Positions 32,304-40,104 of a stretch of 64,000 bases of DNA are shown here, piece after piece; within the stretch, counting starts at the first letter, position 1, and each line of letters opens with the position of its first letter. The translations under genes and the position numbers were made by a program. The notes under the pieces are model-generated. The model was not told the origin of the DNA, searched no databases, and saw only the letters and a list, made by a program, of their open reading frames with translations. This stretch comes from Symsagittifera roscoffensis (Eukaryota; Xenacoelomorpha; Acoela; Convolutidae), in the NCBI RefSeq assembly GCF_963678635.1, contig NC_087070.1:17891318-17955317 (forward strand). The letters run 5' to 3'.

Positions 32304-34196
32304 TTAGCCTCTCTCTCTCACGTTTGAGCTCGGAGCGGTGGGTGCGGCTACAGCCGTCTCCATTGCCAAGGGCCCTAGGCGGTTGACGAGGGATTCGGGC
32401 ACGCTTGCCCTTATTCTACTTCCTCCAGTCGTTGAGCTGGTCCGAGCCAGAGAACTGGTCGCCCTCGACTCCTGCTCCATTTCCCTCAATTGCGTCTGAA
32501 ATACATCATTCATCCAGTGTCTCCCTCGTTGGGGGTTGAAATGTATCCCATCTCTGGTAAGCGCAATATGATCAATCATGCGCAGCGTGTTTTCGAGATC
32601 CAGAAGTCGCAACTCGCCAGGGTTGCTTCTCACCAGATTACGGATCATTTCGTTCCACCGTGTCACGTTGCCGTTCATGAAATCTACCACTGTGGTGCCC
32701 ATCAGCGGGTTTTGTGGTATCGTGCACAGCACCACAAACCTGGGCCTGTACTTCTCCTTCAGTTCATTCAGGAGGCATACCAGCAGAGGCTCCCACTTGC
32801 ACTCGGGAGTCACTGGGGCTCTCGAGACGTCGTTAGTTCCTAGCATTATCACCAACGTATCCAGGTGATCCTCGCTTTGGAATTCCATCATCTTGATGAC
32901 CTGAGCCACTGAAGCTCCTCCAAAGGACAAAGTGGTCGTCTGACCATAGACGAAGATCTTATTCAGATCCCTCACCAAACTGTCTCCAATGATCAGGTGG
33001 CGACTCCCTGGGGGAATCACCTGGTCGCTCGTAGCAGGGTTCCAGCTCATGTCATTCAGGCAGGCTCGAGGATGCTCCGCAGCTACTTGCGTGAACTGGT
33101 GCCGTGTCATCAGATTCTTCCTAATATCTACCACGCGGGACTTTTGATAGGTTCTGCCATGCGCAGTCCCCGAGGGCACTATCGTGTGGGGTGCTCGCTC
33201 CGAGCTATTAGATGACTGATCACGACGCTGGGAAGGAACGATCCTACCCAATGTCCGTCCAGTGGTTCGGCTGATCTCATCCATCGTTGCTCTGGCCACT
33301 TGGTTGAACGATTCTTGGAACTGAGGAGCGAGGTAAGTGTCAGAAGGGTCTGGTATCGTGAACCTTTGACTAGAAGCAGACGGTCGTGTCTGCTGCGGAG
33401 TCTCGGGCTCTCTCGATGCACGTAAATCCAGAACCTCGGGCCCTCTCGATACACACAGCTCCTGGGCTGTTGTCCCGGGGCGTGTGTCGTTGGATTCCTC
33501 CGAGGGTCTCATGCTCGCCAGAACTTCCGGTGACACTTGGCTCACCTTCGCCATATACAGTTCCTTCAGGTGCTTTATTTCATCCTCCTTATAAGCCACC
33601 TGTAGATCTTCGTATTTCTTCTTCCATTCATCTCTTTCTCGAGCTATTGCCCTATACTCCTGGAGTTTGGCACACAGCTCGTTCTGATCTTTCTCCTTCT
33701 GTTCCAGCGTCTCGATCGTCTCCGACGTCTGGATCTCTATTTCACTCACCCTCACTTTCTTCGAAGGAGGAGCAGCTGTAGGGGAGTCGACCGAATGTGA
33801 CGGGCCTGGCCCATCACGTTGTCTCTTCGCTCCGATGAGTGGCTGCGCCGGTTGGACTGGTAAGGGCATCTCACCTAGCCGGTGGTCCCTCTGTTCGCCT
33901 AGTCCTGGCTCACGAGCCAGGTCGTGGCCAGACATTTCTCCACGCCTCCATCTCATCAGTCGATTTCGGCCTCTCTCGGCGGTCCCGGACTCACCGAAGG
34001 CCAACATCAACACGACTTCCATAGGGCGATTCCCTCGACCCTCTCGTCCTAATGCATTGAGGAGCGCGACCACAAACATCGCCAGCCCCGGGTCTTCTCG
34101 TGTGAAATCACAATCGATCAGCCGCTGATAGATCTCGTCTAGAGTCGCTCCTAGACTCGCTGAGAGGAATTCCATGAGTTCGTTCGTATCAACCAT
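32304..34196 (-). CDS. ORF2: SGNH/GDSL hydrolase (esterase-like) protein of the giant element
   Basis: 630 codons starting at an ATG in good context (AAGAAATGG). Residues 1-110 form a helical N-terminal domain (TLDEIYQRLIDCDF, NALGREGRGNRPMEVVLM). Residues ~155-225 are a Glu/Lys-rich coiled coil. Residues 230-380 look disordered. An SGNH domain occupies ~395-570. It has all four blocks: LIIGDSLVRDL with the nucleophile Ser (~405), FGGASVAQV with the oxyanion Gly, VIMLGTNDVSR (~452-455), and DGIHFNPQRGRHWMNDVF with the Asp and His (~549-552). Proteins of this family are esterases, lipases or acetylhydrolases. The substrate here is unknown. Esterase domains are known in some other retroelements, such as CR1 ORF1 proteins. 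The domain is preserved although Pol of this copy is broken. Confidence 0.85.
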   Translation of the reverse strand: MVDTNELMEFLSASLGATLDEIYQRLIDCDFTREDPGLAMFVVALLNALGREGRGNRPMEVVLMLAFGESGTAERGRNRLMRWRRGEMSGHDLAREPGLGEQRDHRLGEMPLPVQPAQPLIGAKRQRDGPGPSHSVDSPTAAPPSKKVRVSEIEIQTSETIETLEQKEKDQNELCAKLQEYRAIARERDEWKKKYEDLQVAYKEDEIKHLKELYMAKVSQVSPEVLASMRPSEESNDTRPGTTAQELCVSRGPEVLDLRASREPETPQQTRPSASSQRFTIPDPSDTYLAPQFQESFNQVARATMDEISRTTGRTLGRIVPSQRRDQSSNSSERAPHTIVPSGTAHGRTYQKSRVVDIRKNLMTRHQFTQVAAEHPRACLNDMSWNPATSDQVIPPGSRHLIIGDSLVRDLNKIFVYGQTTTLSFGGASVAQVIKMMEFQSEDHLDTLVIMLGTNDVSRAPVTPECKWEPLLVCLLNELKEKYRPRFVVLCTIPQNPLMGTTVVDFMNGNVTRWNEMIRNLVRSNPGELRLLDLENTLRMIDHIALTRDGIHFNPQRGRHWMNDVFQTQLREMEQESRATSSLARTSSTTGGSRIRASVPESLVNRLGPLAMETAVAAPTAPSSNVRERG

Positions 34197-34650
34197 TTCT
34201 TATCGTGTTGATTCTTGCTGTCGTGTAGTGTCTTCCTGTCTCGTTTCGATTCAATGGATTCAATAAACAATTTTTGATCAATCAAGATCTAAAAAACAAG
34301 TCGCGACTTAAAACCATCATTTTTGGATACAACATCATTCAACTCTTTAAAACTCTCCATTGAAATTCCCTTCTTAATTCTGATTTAAAAATTTAGCACC
34401 AAGGTGGATCGTCCACCTTTATCTTTGTTAGGGTAGCACGAATGTGCGCTGTCACCTTGATGACCTGGAGTACCCCAGGTCTTTTATGACACATCATAAC
34501 AATCACATGAAACATATCATAACAATAACATGACACATAAACACATAAACATCACACACCTATGCCATCACATAAAAACATGTTCCCTAATACTGTATCT
34601 AATTCTTATCGAGTAACTTAATAAAAACCACTTATCGCCGAGCGCAATTC
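34197..34650 (-). promoter_or_regulatory. Non-coding spacer between Pol and ORF2
   Basis: About 450 AT-rich bases with repeated ATCATAACA/ACATGACAC-like words (34480-34570) and no open frame. ORF2 starts immediately after it with a good ATG, so the spacer may hold an internal promoter or a splice acceptor for a separate ORF2 transcript. That role is inference from position. Confidence 0.4.
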
Positions 34651-35110
34651 TTAGCATATGCTCAGATAGTATTTTTTATGTAAGTAAACTTCTATGTCAG
34701 TCTCTGAAAATATCACATGTACAAATGCGTACAACTCTCTCGGATGTAGCTTTCCCCTATTAGGATCGTATACTGGCAACGAGAGAGAGGTCACTCCTCT
34801 CTCAACCAAAAAATCCCTAAGTCGAGTCAAGGCCAATACCAAGCTCTTTGGATCTACGTGTTGCCTATCAGTGGCCTTGGTAACCAGGAAACACAAATAT
34901 TTCCCTGGTATCTGTGATGCAACAGGGGGCAGCGCTATCATTCCTCCCACACCAGGCCTCTGTTTCCATAAAAACTCGATGTTCTTTTACTCTCTTTTGA
35001 AATCAGCCGCTAGTGCTGTTTTGAAGCTTATGTCCGCGGTTATCGCTATAGTGCACGTGCGTTCCGTGAGTATGAAATCGCTGTCCATTATGACAATATT
35101 GTTTGAATAA
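34651..35110 (-). CDS. C-terminal macrodomain-like (OARD1/TARG1-type) region of Pol
   Basis: The 100-codon frame 34651-34950 plus the in-frame stretch upstream to 35110 (one TAA at 34987-34989) resembles a small macrodomain. It has a strand YLCFLVTKATD, a helix LVLALTRLRDFLVERG, a strand VTSLSLP, a loop, a helix LYAFVHVIFSETDIEV and a final strand. The upstream part has TIAITADISFKTALAADFK where ADP-ribose-binding proteins have a Gly-rich MGAGIA-type loop. The usual PRIGCGLD loop reads PVYDPNRGKL. Both binding loops are altered, so ADP-ribose binding or hydrolysis is doubtful. The old element has the same region at 9860-10113. It is offset from the end of the Pol piece at 35213 by frame changes around a T8 run near 35157-35164. 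Confidence 0.65.
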
Positions 35111-35212
35111 TGGTTCGGTAGGTCAAAATACGATTCAAAAATTCGTCCAAAAGGTGGTTTTTTTTAGCATTCTCGCCCTCTGTCTCTAGTTCTCCGGTTT
35201 CTCTTGCCGATT

Positions 35213-36154
35213 TCAATTTTTTATTATCAGATTTTCGGTGTGGGTGAGTCCTACCCCCACTCCCCGGACAAAAATATCCATCGACGTCACCGTCGATCGC
35301 CCAAAGTCTAGGAGATCGAGGTTGGATTGTGGAACACGTAGAGGACCATCTGGGGCGACCCAGTTGGACTCGGTATTGTCACGACTGATGTATTTGATGC
35401 CGCCTTTATCGACGTCCTGAATCGTCAGGATCGTCTCTTTTGGATCTGTCGGCAGATCATGGAGCCATTCGAGTACGCGCAAGTTCGTTAGTTCTTGCTC
35501 ATGAGTCTGTTCCGCTTCTGGTTCGAACTCCACTTCTGGTTCTGATCGATCGTCGATCCAATCTTGATCCATATCATTCACCAAGTCGATTTCTTCTAGC
35601 ATCGCCACTTCGTCCAGTCCCACTAGCGAGTCCATGACATCACTTACAACTATCCTGTCTACGACGAAATCCTCGCCGTACGGATTGTATTTCTTCTCGT
35701 TTTTTCCTCTCTTGCTCTGGCGTGTTTCCATAGTGAGAGGAAAGTCAGGCTGTATTCCTTTGTCAATTTCGGTTTGTTCCGGGCAGTCCCAGTCTTCTTC
35801 GGCATAAGGTAGAGTTTCATCGTCCACCTCTACTCGCTCGGTCAACTCGAGATCCAGTGGTAGATCGCAATCGTCCACCACCTCATTCCCGTCGTTCTTG
35901 TCGCGAGTACCCCTTTCATTCACTTCACAAGCAGGATCCACTATCAAATAGTCTCCCTCTTGCATGTCCGCTGGGATGCACCAATCCTCTGACGAGGCAT
36001 TGTGTGGTTTGATGTTTTCATAATGAGCTGCTCTTCCAGTGCTCAATCGATAAAAACGACCTCCTTGGTGCACTTCTGTTATCTGAAATGGACCACGCCA
36101 TTTTTTTAATAATTTCTTGCTCCTTTTGGTGGGACCACTTCCTGGAACACCCAA
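35213..36154 (-). CDS. Integrase C-terminus (GPF-like) and acidic Pol tail
   Basis: 313 codons. Residues ~8-55 (KRSKKLLKKWRGPFQITEVH then GRFYRLSTGRAAHYENIKPH) are the GPY/F-type end of a Ty3/gypsy integrase. A long acidic, low-complexity tail follows to VGVGLTHTENLIIKN. The frame continues the integrase piece at 36106-37563 after a shift near 36120. At 35259-35269 the - strand has GTCCGGGGAGT followed by GGGGGTAGG, an internal copy of the element's purine tract. Confidence 0.8.
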   Translation of the reverse strand: MGVPGSGPTKRSKKLLKKWRGPFQITEVHQGGRFYRLSTGRAAHYENIKPHNASSEDWCIPADMQEGDYLIVDPACEVNERGTRDKNDGNEVVDDCDLPLDLELTERVEVDDETLPYAEEDWDCPEQTEIDKGIQPDFPLTMETRQSKRGKNEKKYNPYGEDFVVDRIVVSDVMDSLVGLDEVAMLEEIDLVNDMDQDWIDDRSEPEVEFEPEAEQTHEQELTNLRVLEWLHDLPTDPKETILTIQDVDKGGIKYISRDNTESNWVAPDGPLRVPQSNLDLLDFGRSTVTSMDIFVRGVGVGLTHTENLIIKN

Positions 36155-37563
36155 ACGTAGTCGCCAACTGAGTAGGCTTTCGCATCAGCTGTCCTTTTAT
36201 CAAACCTCCTTTTTTGTCTAATTTGCGCCTGTTGCGTATTCCTCCTGCATAAGTCATTGAGGTCCTGCTGTCTTCTAATAACATCCCGCACGTACGTCTG
36301 CGGTTTTGTCCTCTTCCCCTCATATTCAGGGTAGAAAAACGTCAACGGGAGCGCTTTTTCATGACCCGTTAACATCATGTGCGGACTTATTCCCGTGGTG
36401 GAATGCTCCGTGCTGTTGTAAGCACCCATCACTTGCGGCAAATGCTTGTCCCAGTCATCCATGTAACGCGAGCAGTAGACTCTCAGCATGGATACCAGTG
36501 TGCGGTTTCGCCTCTCGACTAGGCCATTCGTTTGCGGGTGATAAGTGGTCGAGTGGGCCTGCGCTACCTGCGACCTTTTCATCAACTCCTTCGTGAGATC
36601 ACCCACGAATGCTTTGCCATTGTCCGATTGGAACGTGATGGGGCAGCCATGCCTCGCTATCCACACATTTATCAAATGATCACATGTTTCTTCTGCCGAT
36701 GCTGTCATGCAGGGTGCTGCTTCCGCATACTTCGTAAAATGGTCGATCATTACCAGCACCTGATTATAGCCCGTTGCTGTCATACAGATTTTCTGATGAT
36801 CAATTTGCACCACTTCGTTGAAACCTGACGACTCTATTGACTGTAGGGGGAACCTTAGTTTCCTGGGATCCTTCGCCTGCTGACATGACAGGCATGCGGC
36901 GATCCACTTCTCACAAGCCTTTTTCAATCCCGGCCATTCGAATCGTTTCTGTATCCTGTTATACACTTTGTCCACGCCTTGATGGCCCATCTGATCATGT
37001 GAGCGAAAGAGCAATTCGGTCTGGTACAACTGTGGTAACACTATTGAATTGTATTTATAGAGGACCTTGTCCTCCTCTTTTCGCTTGCAGGCGCAGGCAA
37101 CGATTCCGTCCTTATTCAGGTACAACAAGTCGTTTCGCTTCAGGTAGAATTGCTTCAAGATCTTGTAGCTGTCTTCTTCCAAGTCTCCTTTGTCAGGTGC
37201 TCCATTCTCGATCCATTTCTTCAGACTGCTCGTCATTCTATCATTTCGTTGAGCCCTTAGGAGATCCGACAGCCTGTACCTTGCCTTCAAATACGTCTTT
37301 ACCACGTTCATTTGCCCACTCATTATCTCCGGAGCATGAGCATCGTCCATCAACTTGACACACCATATCTTTTTCAAAGGCGTCGCTTCCTGCACAGATG
37401 GTTCCAGATTGGTACGGACGACCGTACCATGTGGCAGCAATCTGGTTGGTCGTTTCGAAACTGCTATCAGCTCGAGCTCGTCTGCGGCATTATCTACCAC
37501 AGTGCCCTCTTCATCTGAGGTGTATTTGTCCCTGTCTGGATCCTGATGTGTTTCTCGGTCCAC
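36106..37563 (-). CDS. Integrase (HHCC and DDE) of the giant element
   Basis: 485 codons. The zinc-binding domain is intact (HDQMGHQGVDKV, then WPGLKKACEKWIAACLSCQQ, giving H-x4-H and C-x2-C). The core has all three acidic residues: Asp in VVQIDHQKICMT, Asp in TFQSDNGKAFVGDL, and Glu in HPQTNGLVERRNRTLVSML. It would insert the cDNA into the chromosome. The N-terminal ~120 residues are linker. The frame overlaps the preceding piece (37494-37563) and the following one (36106-36154), so single-base shifts separate them. Confidence 0.92.
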   Translation of the reverse strand: MDRETHQDPDRDKYTSDEEGTVVDNAADELELIAVSKRPTRLLPHGTVVRTNLEPSVQEATPLKKIWCVKLMDDAHAPEIMSGQMNVVKTYLKARYRLSDLLRAQRNDRMTSSLKKWIENGAPDKGDLEEDSYKILKQFYLKRNDLLYLNKDGIVACACKRKEEDKVLYKYNSIVLPQLYQTELLFRSHDQMGHQGVDKVYNRIQKRFEWPGLKKACEKWIAACLSCQQAKDPRKLRFPLQSIESSGFNEVVQIDHQKICMTATGYNQVLVMIDHFTKYAEAAPCMTASAEETCDHLINVWIARHGCPITFQSDNGKAFVGDLTKELMKRSQVAQAHSTTYHPQTNGLVERRNRTLVSMLRVYCSRYMDDWDKHLPQVMGAYNSTEHSTTGISPHMMLTGHEKALPLTFFYPEYEGKRTKPQTYVRDVIRRQQDLNDLCRRNTQQAQIRQKRRFDKRTADAKAYSVGDYVWVFQEVVPPKGARNY

Positions 37564-38372
37564 CCACGCTGCTTCCAGTCTACCAATAAGGAGTGGATTG
37601 CGATCTCTGACATATCGGAATTGGAAGTTGTTTCAGACGTGTTGTCCCAGGACTGGGGCCTCGAGTCAACACTTGAGTCGACTGATTCCTCAACATCATA
37701 TTTCAAGTTGTCTGAGATGTTTCTCGACTCCCCGGACAAAATTCTGTCCCTAGGTGGTCTCGTCAACCTCTCCCCGGACAAGTCGTCCTGCCCGGGCTCA
37801 AAGGTGTCTGACTCCTCAGACGAGTCGTCCTTGACTGGCTCGAAGGTATCAGACTCCCCGGACATTGTCTCGTCCACGGACGAACAATCTGGGCTCGGCT
37901 CGTATTCTTCTTTTGCATCCGTGAAATGCACTCTCCTCGTGAAGCTAGATTTCGACCTGATCCTGACTTCCTCAGTAGTTTGGTTCTGATTCAGTGTTCC
38001 ATATTCAGTGAACGAAGTTCTCAACAAGACCTCCTTCGGCATCGAGCTCACCAGCTGGTTGACAATCGACCTGCAATCCCGTTCAACGCCTCGGCTGCGA
38101 ATGGACACTGGCCTCTTCTCTGTTCTCTCGGTGACAGTCAACCGCTGCATGGTCTCCATCCATTCACGATCATGCCTATCCACTTCCCTGTCCAACAAGT
38201 CACGGAGCTTTCCCATGACGTCCGGCGCCACGTTCACCGTCCTGTTCAATAGAGCCATGCTGTTTATACCTAATCTGGTAAGTTCTTGCTGCACCAAGTT
38301 GGATCGAACTAGCAGATCCACTGGAACGGGCTCGCCTCTGGCTAAAAGATTTATCTCCGCGGCCGTCTCCAC
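37494..38372 (-). CDS. Pol linker between RNase H and integrase
   Basis: 292 codons, in the same frame as the RNase H piece and separated from it by a single TAA at 38448-38450. The first ~70 residues are conserved with 6786-6950 and 11905-12050 of the old element. The rest is acidic and low-complexity, with a repeated Ser-Gly-Glu/Ser-Asp-Thr-Phe-Glu-Pro unit. Three copies of the DNA word CCGGGGAG underlie these repeats (37726-37863). Confidence 0.7.
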   Translation of the reverse strand: METAAEINLLARGEPVPVDLLVRSNLVQQELTRLGINSMALLNRTVNVAPDVMGKLRDLLDREVDRHDREWMETMQRLTVTERTEKRPVSIRSRGVERDCRSIVNQLVSSMPKEVLLRTSFTEYGTLNQNQTTEEVRIRSKSSFTRRVHFTDAKEEYEPSPDCSSVDETMSGESDTFEPVKDDSSEESDTFEPGQDDLSGERLTRPPRDRILSGESRNISDNLKYDVEESVDSSVDSRPQSWDNTSETTSNSDMSEIAIHSLLVDWKQRGWTEKHIRIQTGTNTPQMKRALW

Positions 38373-38447
38373 TGGAAGGTCAGGGTGTCCGGGTATAGGA
38401 TGCCCTGACTTGTCTAACCACCTAGTAAGTGGCAGTTCGTCGTAGGT

Positions 38448-39089
38448 TTATTTGTCCAGAAAGGAAAACCCGTCTTTGATCTCTGATTGGTTAGCCTGTT
38501 TATCCTCGAGGCGCTCATAAAATTCTGTCTTTTTACTGAGGCTATCTGCGTTCTGATGCTTGTCACGGGTACGGTGCTCTATGATCATGTGGTATCCATC
38601 CAGGCGCACGATCCAACGACCAATATAACTTTGGTCCATCGAATAGGTTTTCAGCCAGGCAAGGGCACGATTATCCACACGTAACTTGAAGGGAGCACTC
38701 CCCAAGTAGGCCCTGTATTTTTCCACGAAAGTGATCACCGCAAACATCTCCGCTTTTGGTGCGCCGTACTTCATTTCAGTATCACTCAGGACTTTACTCC
38801 CGTAGGCTATCGGACGAAGAACCGTTCTCCCGTTCCACTCCTGCTCCTGGTGAAGTATGCCCGATATCGCAACCACTGATGCATCCGTGTCCAGCACGAA
38901 CATCCCCTTCTCTGTCGGCATGCCGAGGACCGGTGCCTCGCAAAGTTCACGTTTGATGTTTTCAAATGAAACTTGCGCCTCATCAGTCCAGGTGAACTTT
39001 TTGCCCTTGTTTCTCATCAACCTCTGCATGGGGTATATTTTGTCAGCATACCCCTTGATGAACTCTCGATAATAATTAGCGAATCCCAA
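38448..39089 (-). CDS. RNase H of the giant element
   Basis: 213 codons. RT thumb residues (FANYYREFIKGYADKIYPM) are followed by a Ty3/gypsy RNase H: FVLDTDASVVAISGIL with the first Asp, YGAPKAEMFAVITFVEKYRAYL with the Glu, and LRVDNRALAWL with the next Asp. It ends DGFSFLDK and a TAA; the old copy has a sense codon here (RETYDSL). It overlaps the RT piece (39017-39089) in a different frame, next to a T5 run. Confidence 0.9.
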   Translation of the reverse strand: MGFANYYREFIKGYADKIYPMQRLMRNKGKKFTWTDEAQVSFENIKRELCEAPVLGMPTEKGMFVLDTDASVVAISGILHQEQEWNGRTVLRPIAYGSKVLSDTEMKYGAPKAEMFAVITFVEKYRAYLGSAPFKLRVDNRALAWLKTYSMDQSYIGRWIVRLDGYHMIIEHRTRDKHQNADSLSKKTEFYERLEDKQANQSEIKDGFSFLDK

Positions 39090-39676
39090 AAACTCATCAG
39101 CTGTGTATCTGTCTTAGGTGCCTTCCAGGTCAGCACCGCTTCAACCGCTTCTGGATCTGGTCTCACTCCATGTTTGTCAACCAAGCGGCCCAGATACTTT
39201 ATGGAATCCTTGAGGATTTCACACTTAGAGGGTTTACATTTCAGACCCGCCTGCTTCATGCAAGAAAACACCTCCTCCAACCTCTCTATGTGGTCTTCTA
39301 AGGTTGGTGTTGCAATCACGAAATCATAACACATGATGAGATTCCCGTATTTCTTAGTGACGCTCGTGAGTGCCTGGGCCATCAGTCGCTGGAATGTGGC
39401 CGTCGCGTTGCACAATCCGACTGGCATCCTCTTCCACTGGAACAATCCCAGCTCACACGCGAAGCCTGTTTTCTCTCGATCTTGCTTTCTGAGTGGCACT
39501 TGCCAGAACGCAGAGCCCAAATCCAACGTCTTGAAGAACTTCGCGTCTCCCAGCTTGGATAGGCTCTCATCGATGCGGGGAATCGGGTATGCGTCCTTTA
39601 TAGTCACTGCGTTCAGATAACGGAAATCACAAGTTGTCCCCCTTTCTTTTTCGCCATGACCACGCCACAAGCCCAT
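39017..39676 (-). CDS. Reverse transcriptase core of the giant element
   Basis: 219 codons covering fingers and palm: DAYPIPRIDESLSKL, FFKTLDLGSAFWQVPL (first catalytic Asp present), FQWKRMPVGLCNATATFQRLM, and LEDHIERLEEVF. The YxDD box is not canonical. The segment before VIATPT reads MCYDF, so the first Asp of the pair is replaced by Tyr (39323-39328, complement). The old copy at 6258 also reads YD here. It joins the upstream piece across a G5 run near 39640. Confidence 0.9.
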   Translation of the reverse strand: MGLWRGHGEKERGTTCDFRYLNAVTIKDAYPIPRIDESLSKLGDAKFFKTLDLGSAFWQVPLRKQDREKTGFACELGLFQWKRMPVGLCNATATFQRLMAQALTSVTKKYGNLIMCYDFVIATPTLEDHIERLEEVFSCMKQAGLKCKPSKCEILKDSIKYLGRLVDKHGVRPDPEAVEAVLTWKAPKTDTQLMSFWDSLIIIESSSRGMLTKYTPCRG

Positions 39677-40104
39677 GGGGACTTCGACGGCTCGATCATG
39701 TCGTACTCCATTAACATCTCTATCTCCTTCCTACACGCTTCTGACTTGTTTGGGGTCATTCTTCTCGCCCCTTCCCTATGAGGTACCGAGCCCTCTTCTA
39801 TCTCAATCTCGTGTTTTACAAAATTACAACAACCTATGTCGGCCTTATGCTTCGAAAAAACGTCTGCGTTCCGATTTAGCACCGCTCTGAGCAAATCTAG
39901 TTCCATGTCTGATATTTTACCCTTCAGATGTTCTATCTCAGGTAAGACAGGTTTATTCGCTGCTAACTCTGCTTCCGTCGGCCTCTCAGGAAAGTTGGAA
40001 CAACTAGACAGCCCATCATCTGTTTCCGACTTCATTGGAAACAATTTCCTAGAAGATTTCAATTCATTCACTCTCCTCATTATACATTCTTGGTTCGCAT
40101 GCAA
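39613..40104 (-). CDS. N-terminal part of reverse transcriptase
   Basis: 163 codons. It ends with the fingers motif RMTPNKSEACRKEIEMLMEYDMIEPSKSPWACGVVM, the usual start of a gypsy RT. The frame overlaps the protease ORF by 25 bases and changes again at the AAAGAAAGGGGG run before the core. Confidence 0.85.
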   Translation of the reverse strand: MHANQECIMRRVNELKSSRKLFPMKSETDDGLSSCSNFPERPTEAELAANKPVLPEIEHLKGKISDMELDLLRAVLNRNADVFSKHKADIGCCNFVKHEIEIEEGSVPHREGARRMTPNKSEACRKEIEMLMEYDMIEPSKSPWACGVVMAKKKGGQLVISVI

